From: Pempheris klunzingeri
Taxonomy: Eukaryota; Chordata; Actinopteri; Acropomatiformes; Pempheridae
DNA: 64,000 bases
Direction of reading: 5' to 3'
NCBI RefSeq assembly: GCF_042242105.1
Contig: NC_092012.1
Coordinates: forward strand, 5,378,470 to 5,442,469
Under the pieces are notes generated by a model. The model saw only the letters and a list, made by a program, of their open reading frames with translations, searched no databases and was not told the DNA's origin. The position numbers and the translations under genes were made by a program. How positions within the stretch are numbered: the stretch's first letter is position 1; every line of letters starts with the position of its first letter. This document shows positions 47,401 through 59,519 of the stretch, piece by piece.

Positions 47401-47690
47401 GTAGAATGTCATTTTGCCAAAGAGTGTCACTGACCACCAGTAAATATCTTACTCGAGGATATAAGCAGAGAAACCTGGATCTACCTAGATCTAGGTCTTT
47501 TCCTTTTACAGTTTAATCCTCACACCAAAATCACATTGCTAATAAAATCAGACACTGAACTAAAATAGAGAGCGTTAATTGTTTAAGAGAGATAAACTGA
47601 AAAGGACTTTCACTTACTATTAATAGGTGTTGAGTGGACAACAGCAAGAAATCCAAGAATAACCCCAAAAAGAAGAGTCCTCATCTTCAT
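44456..47690 (-). CDS. Mucin-like type I membrane protein at the CD44 locus, no Link domain
   Basis: Coding exons in transcript order: 47690-47618, 45830-45078, 44964-44908, 44805-44727, 44633-44456; all GT-AG, phases 1,1,1,2, total 379 residues. The protein has a signal peptide (MKMRTLLFGVILGFLAVVHS), a Ser/Thr-rich ectodomain in one 753-base exon (about residues 25-275) with two diverged internal repeats (SGFTSSSVPNE and SGFTSSTLPNE) and acidic Ser-Gly sites (ELGSGLES, TDSGSEDE) suited to glycosaminoglycan attachment, a stem exon, a transmembrane helix (about 296-317, WIIIVGFIAGVAALVMLCVA) and a 60-residue tail ending LDELPEKYSSH. Position and tail-to-tail orientation with slc1a2 equal CD44 in tetrapods, and symmetric phase-1 exons resemble CD44 variable exons. 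However, neither a Link domain nor the RRRCGQKKK tail motif of CD44 is found. It may be a reduced CD44 relative or an unrelated mucin; function is not assigned. Confidence 0.85.
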
Positions 47691-47792
47691 GCCAGAAACT
47701 TGGGATGGAGCTACGGACTGACGTTCACTGTTAGCAAACCGGAAGGATTTGGCACACTGCACTGATTTGAAGCACTTGATTCATGCCATTGC

Positions 47793-47802
47793 CTTTTATA
47801 TA
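47793..47802 (-). promoter_or_regulatory. TATA box of the CD44-position gene
   Basis: On the minus strand, TATATAAAAG lies about 103 bases upstream of the start codon at 47690. That places the transcription start near 47765 and gives a 5' UTR of about 75 bases. It is the only canonical TATA box close to any gene start in this window. Confidence 0.65.
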
Positions 47803-47819
47803 CACCAGCAGGTGGGTGT

Positions 47820-49210
47820 TAAATCAGTGCAACAATGTCCGGTGACATGCAAACACACACAGGAGGGCTGGCACACCTGTGAACACACCCCCTCTCAGAC
47901 ACACTTTCTCACGCTTTTTTCTCTCCCCTCTTCCTCAAACACAGCACCCAACACTGGAAAAAAATCCAGTTGTTCGGGAAGTTAATTTGTTTTCTGATAC
48001 TTCGTCCTGGAGGAGGACCAACAACAGAAAAGATGGCACCTATTTCTTAAGAAATGTGGCTGAAGGATCTTATCATCTTAACAAATGAAATGATGACGCG
48101 TTTCATGCATTTTCACTTTTATAAAGGACATAACGCAATACATGGCAGAAAGAAAAAAAACAACCAGTATAACAAAAATTTGAAAAGAAAGAAACACCAG
48201 AAAAGCTCAATTTTTTTCAAATCTTCTTTCTTCTTCTGATTTCTTTTCCCTCAGATACATGTTGTAAAGAATTAAGAATTAAAATAGAATTAAATACAGA
48301 ACACTACATCTAGCATGCAGCTGACAGAGTTGAGTATAAAAAACAGTAAAGGTAACAAATGAAGTCTTCATTGGTTAGAGTGTGAGAATACAGGTTTTCA
48401 TGTCAAGCGAGACAGGTGGGAAACATACAAACTGGATAAACAACAGCAACAGATTATCAGCCATCACCACATTGTCATGTAACTCTGTCGGTTCAACCAG
48501 CTGTTTGATTATGGGCATCAGAGTGAAACTACAGCACAGACCGTGTGACACAGCGTTCACAGAGGCATAAAATTTGTTGCCTGACAGTCAGGAACATGCC
48601 TCAGGAACAGCTCAGCTTCTCAGTTAGAGACACGATAAATTATAAGCGGCTCTGGAGACACATGAAACAACATTCCATTTCTAATCAGTGATTCCTTATT
48701 AATCTTTCTTCTACCACTGCCACATCAAAGACGGCTCTTCGACAACACAAGAATCTTCATTTTTGGTCCCGTTTCAAGACGTCTGTACATAGCTTTACCA
48801 GGAAGATGTACCATCTTGTTGAAAGACGTGTGGACTGTAACTGGAATTCGACGGAAGTTGATGCGTCACTGTGGAGCCTCAGCCTCAGGCTATCTGGCAC
48901 ATTTGAGAACTGGCGACAGTCGTCATGAATTACTCAGCATGTGTTGGCGAACTCATGTCCAGTCTTGCACTCCACACCCAGGAAAGTTCATTCCTGTGAA
49001 TGTTGAGAAGGGAATTGTACAATACGTCAGCTATGATGCATAGCGGGGAACTACCTCAATTTGGCATTCACAAGCATGCAACAGTCAACTTTCACTGGCG
49101 AGACACTGCTTGTGATTCAATATTCTAATGTTTCTCACATCGCGGTTGTCTGGTGAGTGTGTAGATAATTTATAGGTTTAGGTATTTTAAATGGCTTCAT
49201 ATTGAATTTA
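47820..49210. other. Intergenic region, nothing recognised
   Basis: Several short open frames (for example 48816-49043) show no family motif or splice context. The segment 48140-48240 is A-rich then T-rich low complexity. There is no evidence of PDHX, which sits here in human. Confidence 0.45.
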
Positions 49211-49986
49211 TTAGTGCTGGGCAATGACCATTTTTTATTTTACTTTTGTAAAAACTTTATTTTATTGCTATATGAACAAAAGTGCAATAACATTCGGTTT
49301 GCAAACACTTTAAACAAATAAGGTGCTTTTTAACAGCAGTATTCCCTTTACACAGTAGCAGTTAAAATATTTCTTGTAAATCTCAACTTAAAAACGAAAA
49401 CGGAAGCCACAAACAACCATGGTATGTAGTCCTCTGACCATATATCAATAAGCGCCTGCAACTCCACACTACTCCACATTTGCCCACGAGACATTTTCCA
49501 TCTTTGTTTACCTCAGCTTCTTCGGATTGGCTTTGTTTTTTTGGCACTGCGCTCTACGGCACTTCCTCTCTTTGGTTCACTATAAGAAAACCGCAGCAGG
49601 GTTCACTTGCAAGCGAACCGAGACTCATGTTTTCAGGGGGACCAGAGTTCGGATGAACTTTCACACTAACTACTACTACTACTACTAACGAACTCTGGTC
49701 CATTTAAAGCGGACCAAACAGCTCTGGTGTGAAAGCAACCTAAAGCCCACCTCAAATGCTCTCATTGGTTGAGACACGTGATGACGCCCATCCTAAGCCA
49801 ATACTGATCAACATCCCACCCCTCCTGTGACCCATGGTTTGTCTGTATGTGTATTCAGAGCCAGTGAGCAACGGACTTTCAAAATAGTAATAATAATGAA
49901 AACAACTGCGTTAATGCGCAATAAAATAATTGTCTGCGTTAATTAATTAATGCGCGATAATAACGCGTTAACTTGTCCAGCCCTAG
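49211..49986. mobile_element. Composite of hAT-like nonautonomous DNA elements
   Basis: The outer ends are imperfect inverted repeats: TTAGTGCTGGGCAA at 49211-49224 against the complement of TTGTCCAGCCCTAG at 49973-49986 (11 of 14 match). The right end, with ATTAATGCGCGATAATAACG then CGTTAACTTGTCCAGCCC, is a terminal sequence widespread in vertebrate hAT-type repeats. Nested inside is a second foldback unit, with GGACCAGAGTTCG (49639-49651) inverted as CGAACTCTGGTCC (49689-49701) around an ACT microsatellite, followed by AGCGGACCAAACAGCTCTGG then TGTGAAAGCAACC, also a known fish repeat signature. No transposase frame. Confidence 0.7.
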
Positions 49987-49989
49987 TAT

Positions 49990-52900
49990 TTATATTACAA
50001 TATGGGAGAAGTCCTATGAGGCAAAAGTTTAAAAAAGATGAACTTAATATATAGGTCTCACAGGTCTGACATTTACATTATTACCTCCTATAGAATATTG
50101 CCCTTTAAATCGTTAGGTTATAACAAAACTTGTATTTTATGATAGAAATAGTAGTAAGAATTTTGGAGCAGTAAAACTATGAAGGCTAACTGGCTATGTG
50201 TTTCATCATCCTGCATAGTTCAGTGGCTTTGAGCGTGAATCAGTAATGGCTGAATTCTCATGTTGGGGTGAGCTTTTCCTTTATATTTTCAGATATTTGC
50301 ACTCCGAGCGGTATTTCCCTTCGGTTGAACATTTTTTCATTTTTCAAAAGCAAGCCTTGATGAACATTTGGCTGCTGGTGTTGTGAGGTTTTTCTTCAGA
50401 AATACAAGCATGCATTTAAATCCTGAAAAGCCCGAATTTCAAAAACACAGTCTGAACACAACACAGTTGAGGAAATTTTAAGGGGATAAGTTTTAGTGGT
50501 TTTTTTCTCAAGTGACTCCCTTAAAAGCACAGAGGCACGGCCACACACACACACACGCATACACACCAGATTTTCAAACTAAAATATTGCACAGAATTTT
50601 CTCTGTGTTCATGTGTAATCTGATGTTTGAATTGATAAACACTTGTTTAGCAGCAGAACACAGGGTCCTTCAAGGGCAAGTCCACTGGGCATGTGCATTC
50701 CAATTAGCATCCACTGTACTAGACTTCCCCCTCCACCTCGCTCTTATCTCATGTTTCATGGCAGCCACCATTGTTCCTGCCTTCAAAATCCCAAGGCAGC
50801 TGAGCTCAGCGACCTGTGCACTGCAGCTCTCACATCCATTACCCCAAAGAATCAAGAGAATCCAATCATAGCCGTATATCTCCTTCAGTTTGTACATTAC
50901 TGCATCAGATTCTTAAAAATGTATTGCAGCTGTGCTCTTTTCCGCCTCTCACCTGAAATAAAGTTTTGGAGAGGAATAAAAACAGCATTCTTTATTGCGA
51001 CTATCCAGTTTTGACCATATGAATGAGATGCGAAAAGCATTTACAAACCCAAGCAGAGAGAAAGATAAAGTGATGTTTCAACTGACATGGACACATTATA
51101 TTCACTCATTTCTCACCATAAGCATCTACATGAAGCTGCCCAGTGTAATTTGAATTTATTTGATGTAGCTTTATCATCAGAATATTCTTCTGAAGTTTGT
51201 CTTTGGGCCTAAGATGTTCACTGTTTCACATAAATATCAAAATACAGGAAAATAACTGGAGACCAGACACCAAACAATACTGAAAACATTTACCACATCA
51301 GATATTGTGAATAAGTGCAGTACAATCAATTCAAACACTCCCTTGAAATTCAGTGCTTAGTCCGCACAGGAACCTACTTAGAACCCAAACTCTGGTTCAA
51401 CAGTTTGAAGACTGAGGAACAAAAGAGCTCTGTGGTCTGTTAAGTCGAGCCGGTGGGACTCTAAATCTTCTGTTAGATGGCAAAAGGTGATATTCTTTAA
51501 ATAAAATATGAGAGGGGTCAGATGTAATACTACCTCCCAGAGACAACATTCTTTTAATGTACACAGCTTGAAAACCTGCGTCTGTATTTGAATTACTGAA
51601 AGTGACTGGTCTTTGTAACGATTAAAACATCATGGTACAAAACATACAATGAGCTCAGTAGAGTAGGGGCTCCGCAATGCAACACAGTAGTCTATTTAAG
51701 TGTAATCATACACATTAGACATCATTCAAAATGAACTCAAACTTCACCATTATTAATTTCATAAGCTGTCCTCATATTTACTTTGCTTCCAGGTAGCAGG
51801 CATTACATTACATTAGGTGATTGGTAATGAAACAGCAGGAGGTAGCCTGACTTAGTTGTATGGAGGTGTTCTAGAAAAGGGAACATGTATGTAACATGTT
51901 AAATCTCTATATTACACAGTGCAATCCTCATTTGGACCAAGTTTTGAATCCAACGTAATAAATGTTGCAAGACTGGCAAAGTAAAATCTTTTCATTTCAT
52001 TTCTGCCACGTGAACTGTTTTTATGATTTACCATTGTTGCTGTTGGTAGACACATAAGGTATTTTGGTGCCTATACTGCCCAAGCTATGATTTTAGTGAA
52101 AGTGAATGAAAGTGGAACATATCATTTAGTGTCCTGAAAGGCAAGACACGACAGGCAAAAACTTCTTTTTTCAGGGATTGGTCAATTTTGAGATTTCCAA
52201 ATGTCCAAAACATACATTTATTTGTTTATTTCACTTCACTTCGCTTATTTGCGTCTATAGATTTTCATATCTTGGAGGTCGTTTTCTTCTAGTTTCTTTT
52301 CTCACACTCTGACCCAGAAATCTCCTCTTCAATAGCACTTACATACACCAAAATTTCCACTTTTATTCCTATCTGTATTCTGAAGGTTTCAACTGAGGGG
52401 TTTGTTAATATATCATTTATAGCCTGATTTGCATATTTATTCATAAAATCATGGCTGTTGACAGTATTTTCTGATTTATGGAGTGATTAAAAAAAAAGTT
52501 ATCCAAAATGTATTCTGCAAAAACTTTTGGCTTTAAATTGGAATAATGGTCATGGTGTGATTTTTTTTTTTTACCCTATTCACCTGTTCACTGGATTTTG
52601 TCACACCCAAGATAATAGCTGACTTCCAGTAGAGTCACACCCAGTGTTTGTGTCTCCATGGTGATCATAATGAAGGCGGAGAGCAAAACAGATGTCTCCT
52701 CCCCGAATCTGACATGACCAGCTGTTAGGTGACAGCAGTTTATGATATAACTGACAGCATTCGACTTGGCAAAACATGATACAAATAACGGCAGGCAATT
52801 AGTTTAAAAGGTGCCACTCCTTCTCAGATGTAGGTTAACATGTGCCCCACGGGTTTAAGGAAGAGTGGAGAGAGTGTGCTGATTCACAAACGAAGTTTCA

Positions 52901-54530
52901 TAGTAATGAAATAAAAATGTTGCCTTGTTCACCTGTTTCACCTTGCACATCATTTTTCTCTGTTAAAACATATTTTTACTCAATTACAAACTTGAAGAAT
53001 GTACCACACATTCATTCAACTACATTCCCGATTGATTAAGTTGAAATTTACACTTCCTGGTTGGTCAGATGCAAAATGCAGCAGCCAGGCTCCCGAGAAG
53101 ATCTCTGACAGATATAATGTTAGCTTTTGCCATTCTGAAATCTGTATAATTAGTTTGTTTGAATTAATGTTTCTTCTGTTCTATGAAGACCATCTTTTTC
53201 ATGCCTGCTGTTATTTTTGAAAGTCTCATGCAGTAACATTTTATCTCGATATGAACAACACATCTTAACCTAATGATGGCCCTGGCTGAAAACTAGGAGG
53301 ATCACTAAAGTCAGTAGCATCATTATAAAATAACCATGCATATCTGCACTCAAAATGTGCACCAAAACGCTAACAGCTGTGAAAGAGCAATACAATTAAA
53401 GCTGAGCGGCTAATCAGATAGCATTAAAATCAGTACTATACCCAGAGCAGCACATAGAGGTGATCACAACTGTAGTGGAATTACATTTTATGGGCCTCTT
53501 TCCACTTTTTTTCTGCATCTCTCTTTCGCCTGTGTTTGTGCCAACAGTGCAGTTGGAGAATTTGATGACACTTGACTCTTCCTCTGAAGGGCACTCTGAC
53601 AAGACGCAGACCCTCACTGACATCTGCCAGACTAAAGATTGGCCAAATTTGGAACTTCCGTAGAGTACTAACAAGGTTGTTTGCACTTTTCCTTTCCCGT
53701 ACACAATAGGACTTGGAGTCTATTCAACAGGAAACAAAGACACGCTGCAAGGAGGAGTGGCTGTGTGGACCATTTCAGAAATGGATCATTCAAGCCAACA
53801 GATAACATGTTCTGAGCATGTTCAGACTAGATGTGCAGGCAAAATATCTCTTGCACGTTCACCGGTATGCTTTGAACAGTGGGCTGTTATTTATGCTGTT
53901 TAGAGGCAGACGTTACAAAGCAGCACGGCTGTAGATATTTATTCTTTGCCCTACTATGCACACTCACATTCATTTTACTGACTACTGGAGTAGATTTCCC
54001 CGATTGTGTTGACATACTTGGCTATGATGACATCAATGGAAAGAGATGAAGTATGTTGATAAACATATAATGTTGTTTGGAATGGGCCATTCTTCATCAT
54101 CTATTAGAGATGATGGCAGTGCTGTGATCATAGTTTTTTGTGTGGATTAGAGGTAAACAGCTAGCAGGGGAGGTTGATGTGAAAACTCCCAAAATAGCAA
54201 GCCATGAGATAGAGCAGTGAAGCTTTAATAGGTCGCTTCTATGTTTAACATTAAGGATTAGTATATGGATGGTATACAAAAATATGCAGCAGATATGCAA
54301 AGAGAGACTGTGGAACATGTTAATGACCGGTGGTGCTGGAGGTGAAATTTCACAGGAAGAGTAAAGATAAAAAAAAAAAACTGGATTGGATTAGATTCAA
54401 CTTAATATGATTTCACACGCCATCAGTGTGCAAGTTCACACTTCACAAGAGCTCAGAGCTCAATGTTCTGTTCACACAAATTAAAATGAACTAGGTGATG
54501 TTCATAGTTCACAATTTTGAATTAAGTTTA
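49990..54530. other. Intergenic region between the CD44-position gene and apip
   Basis: No gene is supported. Short frames at 50512-51014 and 52601-52798 have no recognisable motif. One exon-like segment at 53548-53663 is described in the findings. Several poly-A/T stretches occur (52482-52498, 52560-52572). Confidence 0.45.
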
Positions 54531-54536
54531 CATTCC

Positions 54537-54870
54537 CAAAAATGGCGTTGATCTACAAACAACAAAAGACAGCAGCGATGATACATGAAGCAATCCTGAG
54601 CAACAGCAACATCAGGAAGAACAGACACGAGAAGCTCAAAAAATACCAAGGGCTGGAAGAGAAGCTGGAAGAGATCTGGGGAGTAAAGGAAACAGTGGTG
54701 CCAGTGGTGATCAGAGCACTGGGGGCTGTGATCCACAAACTGGGAGAGTGGCTGCAGCAGATTCAAGGTACAATATCAGAGGTTTCTGTCCAGATGAACG
54801 CAATCACAGGAACAGCTCCTGTGCAGAACCCTCAAACTCCCAGGGCTCTGGTAGAGGAGGCTTGAGGAAG
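54537..54870 (+). mobile_element. 3' fragment of a LINE retrotransposon (endonuclease C-terminus)
   Basis: An open frame from 54542 to 54865 encodes KQQKTAAMIHEAILSNSN, then HEKLKKYQGLEEKLEEIW, then VVPVVIRALGAVIHKLGEWL. This matches the C-terminal region of fish non-LTR retrotransposon polyproteins as I remember them (usual form KQQKTAVVIDVAIPSDSNIR, KYQGLKEELE, VVPVVIGALGAVTPKLGEWL), which I associate with the restriction-like endonuclease type. Substitutions at otherwise invariant positions (VIDVAIP to MIHEAIL) and the absence of upstream reverse transcriptase show it is a dead, 5'-truncated copy. Confidence 0.8.
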
Positions 54871-55653
54871 ACACACCACCAACCTGGAGAAGGGGATGCA
54901 ATACAATCCATACTGTATATACAATGCATTGTGACAGATTCACCCACTGGAAGAAAGCAGGCTACATTTAGCCCACTCAAGTGCTTTACACTCAAGTACT
55001 GCTTTGATATAATTGTAGACCTACTTCACTTATCACTTAACACTTCACTTAAGTATGCAGTTTATTTATATTTCTACCTCACTACATTTTGTAATTTGTC
55101 CGTACAAATTATCTTGTGTGCTTAAGATAACATATAATCTTTTGTGATCTTTAAGGCTCAATAATTCAACACTCTGAGAGGAGCCATTTTGCATAGTGAC
55201 CTTAAATACATTTTGCTAGCAATATATTTGTACTTTTCCTTTTATAGAATTTTTAATTGTAACCTGATCTGAGTACTGCCTCCACCATTGGATTCAACTA
55301 CACAAAAGTAGCCCACATAATGCCTAAGCTCAACCTCCAGCAATTATAACATTTACACACTCCTTACTTAAACCATGATAATGGGCAACAATAACATAAC
55401 ACTGACATTGGCCATTCTGCATAATGAGTAGGTCTACTTTACTTTTAATACTTAAATCATATTTTGTTGCCAATAGTCTACTTCTGTACATTTACTACAG
55501 TACATTTGTCAATGTGGGACTTTTATTTGTGATAATTTTTATATTGCTTCTTTTACTTAAATAAAATCTCACTGATTCTTGCACCACATGTGACATATTT
55601 AAGAAAGACAAGTTTGGTGACGCAATTCACATCCGGCAACACATCCTGTTTAC

Positions 55654-55767
55654 ATGTCGCACAGTGATGACGACACTGCCAGCAGCACGTTAGCTGGTTT
55701 CCATGCAAGCTTCGCTGTTAGCACGTCTCACATTTCAACAACAGACCGACTTAACAACATAAATAAG
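55654..55767 (+). other. apip: Probable apip first exon (5' UTR or N-terminal extension)
   Basis: An ATG at 55654 opens 38 codons (MSHSDDDTASSTLAGF at the start) up to a good donor, AATAAG|GTAAGA, at 55767/55768, phase 0. The next plus-strand acceptor tied to a gene, TTTCTCACAG|GAGATG at 59516, continues in the same frame into the apip start. The exon may therefore encode an N-terminal extension, or be read mostly as 5' UTR with translation starting at 59520. Human APIP has no such extension that I recall, and the Kozak context here is weak (T at -3). The GC content and CATCCGG (ETS-like) upstream suggest a promoter. Confidence 0.5.
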
Positions 55768-56165
55768 GTAAGATATTACAGTCTGTTTGCGTGTTTTACT
55801 TGTCGTACGAGTGGAGGTCAAACTACCTCAGTCATGCTGCAGCACAACGAGTCTGCGAGCTAAACTGACTCTTTTTCAAAGTTAGTCTGAACGTTAGCTG
55901 CTGCAGGTTAGCCACAGCGACGTTAGCACCGAGGCTAGCTCCTCTGAACTTAACTTGTGGTGAAGTAAACTCAAACTTTACATGCTACAAAACTTGAGAC
56001 AACGGTAACATTAATGAGCGCTGGCTACTTGTTTGATAAGCTTTACAACAATGTTTTTATGGAGCAATTGACCTCAAACTTAGTATAACGTGAGTGCTGA
56101 AACAAGTAAAACTTGTAGCCATATGTTCTCCCTCAGGTAACGACATAAGCTACATGGGTTATATT

Positions 56166-56170
<5 letters not shown>

Positions 56171-56197
<27 letters not shown>
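56171..56197. repeat. (TA)n microsatellite
   Basis: Uninterrupted TA dinucleotides lie inside the probable first apip intron. Confidence 0.93.
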
Positions 56198-56201
<4 letters not shown>

Positions 56202-57291
56202 TATATATTACATCTGTAGTTTTATTTTGTTTGTTTTAGTCTAAAGAAATCGCACTTATTGCCAGTGTCCGTGTGTTTGCCCATATACCATATGGTTGCT
56301 GTCTGCAAAGGAGGTTTAATAATAAAGTTAGAAGTGACATGTGACTGAATGCATCTCGTGTCTCATCACAGATGAAAGTTGTCATGCAAGTTTGTTAAGT
56401 AAAGTTCAGTTTTCAATCAAACCAAAACCAAAACTACAGCAGAACTATGCTTTGATTGATAGTCATACAAGTTTAAACAGAGAGCCACACAAAGGGATGA
56501 CATGAAATCAAACGACCCGATGTCGTCTTTTGAGGCAATGAAAATTTGCATGCTCAGTCTTGTGACACACGGATGCTTATCCAAGTATCGTGTGTGCTGA
56601 CACGTACAAGAGTTTTAGAACAGGAAACAAGTTTCAGTTGTATAAAACACCCAAAACAAGTTAAACACAAAAAGCAAAAAAGAAGCTTTTCATTTGAGCA
56701 GTGCCCTTAAAACCTATAATTTGGATCTGTGAAATGCAAAACGTGCGCACCAGAATTGAATGATGAAAATGACTCTGAACATATATCATAGTTCATCTTA
56801 TCATATATTTATAAGCTCTTCAGGGTATATTTCCGAATGAACCATTTGTTTCAAGTTTCTTTGTCAGTAAGTCTTGTTTAAAAATCTTGATCACCTGCAG
56901 CTTTAGCTTTTTTGCCTGCAGTGTGTTTGTCAAGTGTAGCATATGGTATTTATCTACAAAAGACCAAGATCAACATCACAGTTTAAAAGTTTAAAGTGAC
57001 AATTGCGCAGCAAGCTGTCTGTTAATCGAATTGAATGCAGTGTATTGTGTCTAATCACAGATGTCAGTTGTGTTACTCAAACTTGTTACGTGACATCAAG
57101 TGTTCATCCCAACTCAGAGAGCCACTTAATGGAATACGTGACCAGATGTAGCTTTTCACTGCAATAAATATTTGCATACTTACTACTTACATACTAGATT
57201 GCTCACTTAAGAATGCGTGCTGACATGCACGGTATTCCCAGATCATCGACAACTGAGTTTGTTTATAAAACAAGATCAAATCATGACCAAA

Positions 57292-57430
57292 AAGAATAAG
57301 AATAAGACCGACTTTATTTATCCCGGAGGAAATTGTTGTGCCAGAGTGCGGTACAGAGGTCGTCACAACAATACAAAATATTAAAATACAAAAATTGAAC
57401 AGAAACTTAGACACAGTAAAATACAATTAA
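57292..57430 (+). repeat. Fish interspersed repeat, 'GACTTTATTTATCCC' type
   Basis: AGAATAAGACCGACTTTATT followed by TATCCCGGAGGAAATTGTTG, then GTCACAACAATACAAAATAT, matches a repeat very common in teleost genomes, probably a LINE or SINE 3' region in inverse orientation. It lies in the probable first apip intron. Family naming would need a repeat-library search. Confidence 0.65.
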
Positions 57431-59519
57431 ATTAAATAGTCTGTCCCTTTTTAAAACAAAAAGTACAGATTGAAAAGTACAAATTTGTGAGAAGTGTCAC
57501 AGTGTGTGAGGTGAAGTGTGCAAAGTAAGTGAAACTATACAGAATAGAATAAAAAGTATGAAGTAGTACTTTCAAGTTTGTCATTAGAGCAGTACTCCTA
57601 AAATTTAGTCATACGGGTCTGTATATGTTATACATAAGTATATATTGTGTTTTAAATACTCAGGTTGAAATGCAAACTTTAATCACTAAAAGTTGACAGC
57701 AGAAGTCACATCAAATATCCAATGTCTTAGATAGTTCATTTTAATGGTTGTTAATGACTGCCACTAACAATTCTTTTTATAGTTAATTCATCCTCAGATA
57801 GTTTGGTCTATAAAATGACTGTAAATTGTGAAATATTCCAGTAAAATTATTCAAATTGCTCCTTTTGTCCAACTAATTGGGCAAAAGCTAAAGATACTCA
57901 AAACAGTATTATAGAAGATTTTAAATGCTTAAATCATAAACGGATGAATAAAGTGAAACACAATAAATATTGTGTGGCTACATGCATTTCCCTTTGATGT
58001 ATGCATTTACTGTGCCATATTAAATGAATTCATGTAAAAAGGACAATTGTGAATAACTGAATAAAATTATTTTCTTGACACATTTTTCCGGCCACATTGA
58101 AATTAAATAACAACAGAAAGTGAAAATGTCTCATGATGATGTTACAGATGAAAGCAGAAATCCAATTAAATAAATAACAAAAGGACACTCGTAGTAGGTC
58201 TGTCTTAGTTATTTTCTGACACCCAGCACTTTGTTGTGTTGCCAGAACAAATGTGACAGTTGTGTGTTTGTTAAAATTCATCCATCTTTTACTTTCACAT
58301 TCAGCCCTTCAGGCCCTTTGTAGCTTGAAGACATATATTAATATTAGCTTAGAGTCCACCATTAAACCAGTCAGTGTTTACTGTAAGGTTACACAACCAA
58401 ACAAACACTAATTAGCTGTCAGCACTTACTTAGAATTCTGCCAAGAGGATCCTTTAAATTGTCTGTTTGTACAGCTTTTTGCAGCACAATCAATCCCATA
58501 AAACTGCAGACCATCAGTCACAAATGTAACAACAACAAAACGTTCTGGCATTGCTAATGTCCCTATAGGAGGCTAGCCCACTGTAGCTGCCATCAGCTCA
58601 TGGCAACACGATAAACTCATGCTCAAGCTCATGGTAGATGACAAGCTGCGATTGGGCAGATGCATTGACAGTGCAGCTCCATTTCAAAAAAGAAGAATCT
58701 CCGTTGCGCATCCTCATGAAAACTAATGACAGTGTTTTGCATTTAGTGTTGGCCTATCTACGCTGCTCTAAGCTGAGCAACACTGACATGTAGTGTACCT
58801 ACTCACCTGATTGGCTGTGACTTGATTTTTAGTGTAGTGTGGAAAATTCATGTTACAGATCATTGACTTATAACAGCAAAATAACTGTAACTGTGACAGA
58901 GTAAATTTTAAATCTTCCATAGATTTGTATGTTGTATCATGTTTAAACTGGCACTGTAATCATGACTAAAGGAAAACAACTTATCATTTGCCTTTTTCCA
59001 CATTTCACTATCTATGTACCAACCAGTTCCACGTGGGTACATTTTATTTCCTTGTACCTTAATGGTAAAATTCTTGTTACTTTTACTTCCTTAAACGTGT
59101 CATATCTTTAGGGCTTCTCCATTGTATAACCATTGATTTGAATATAAATAGACATTTAAATCAATAGTGGCATCTGAGATTTTTGAGCACCGCTGCCTAT
59201 CTGCCCTTCCATCTGAGAAAACTGTGGCTTCTCACTAACTGACGTGTAGGAGGAGAAGGAAGGAGGGGAATTACTGAGAGACGTAAATCAAGTTCTCTGT
59301 GATTCTTCCAAGTGTTATCGCTATGGTACTTGATTTCAGCAGGGAATAAATCAAAATAAGGAAGTAAGACGCTGACAGAAGGCTGTTTCAGTGTAACTTA
59401 AGAGCACTAAGCCTGCTTCATATGACTCTGACATCACTGTTACTGCACCCATTTTCTCAACGTCTTCTCTTGGCATTGTGAATTGTCTCTAAATGTGGCC
59501 GATGGTTTTCTCACAGGAG

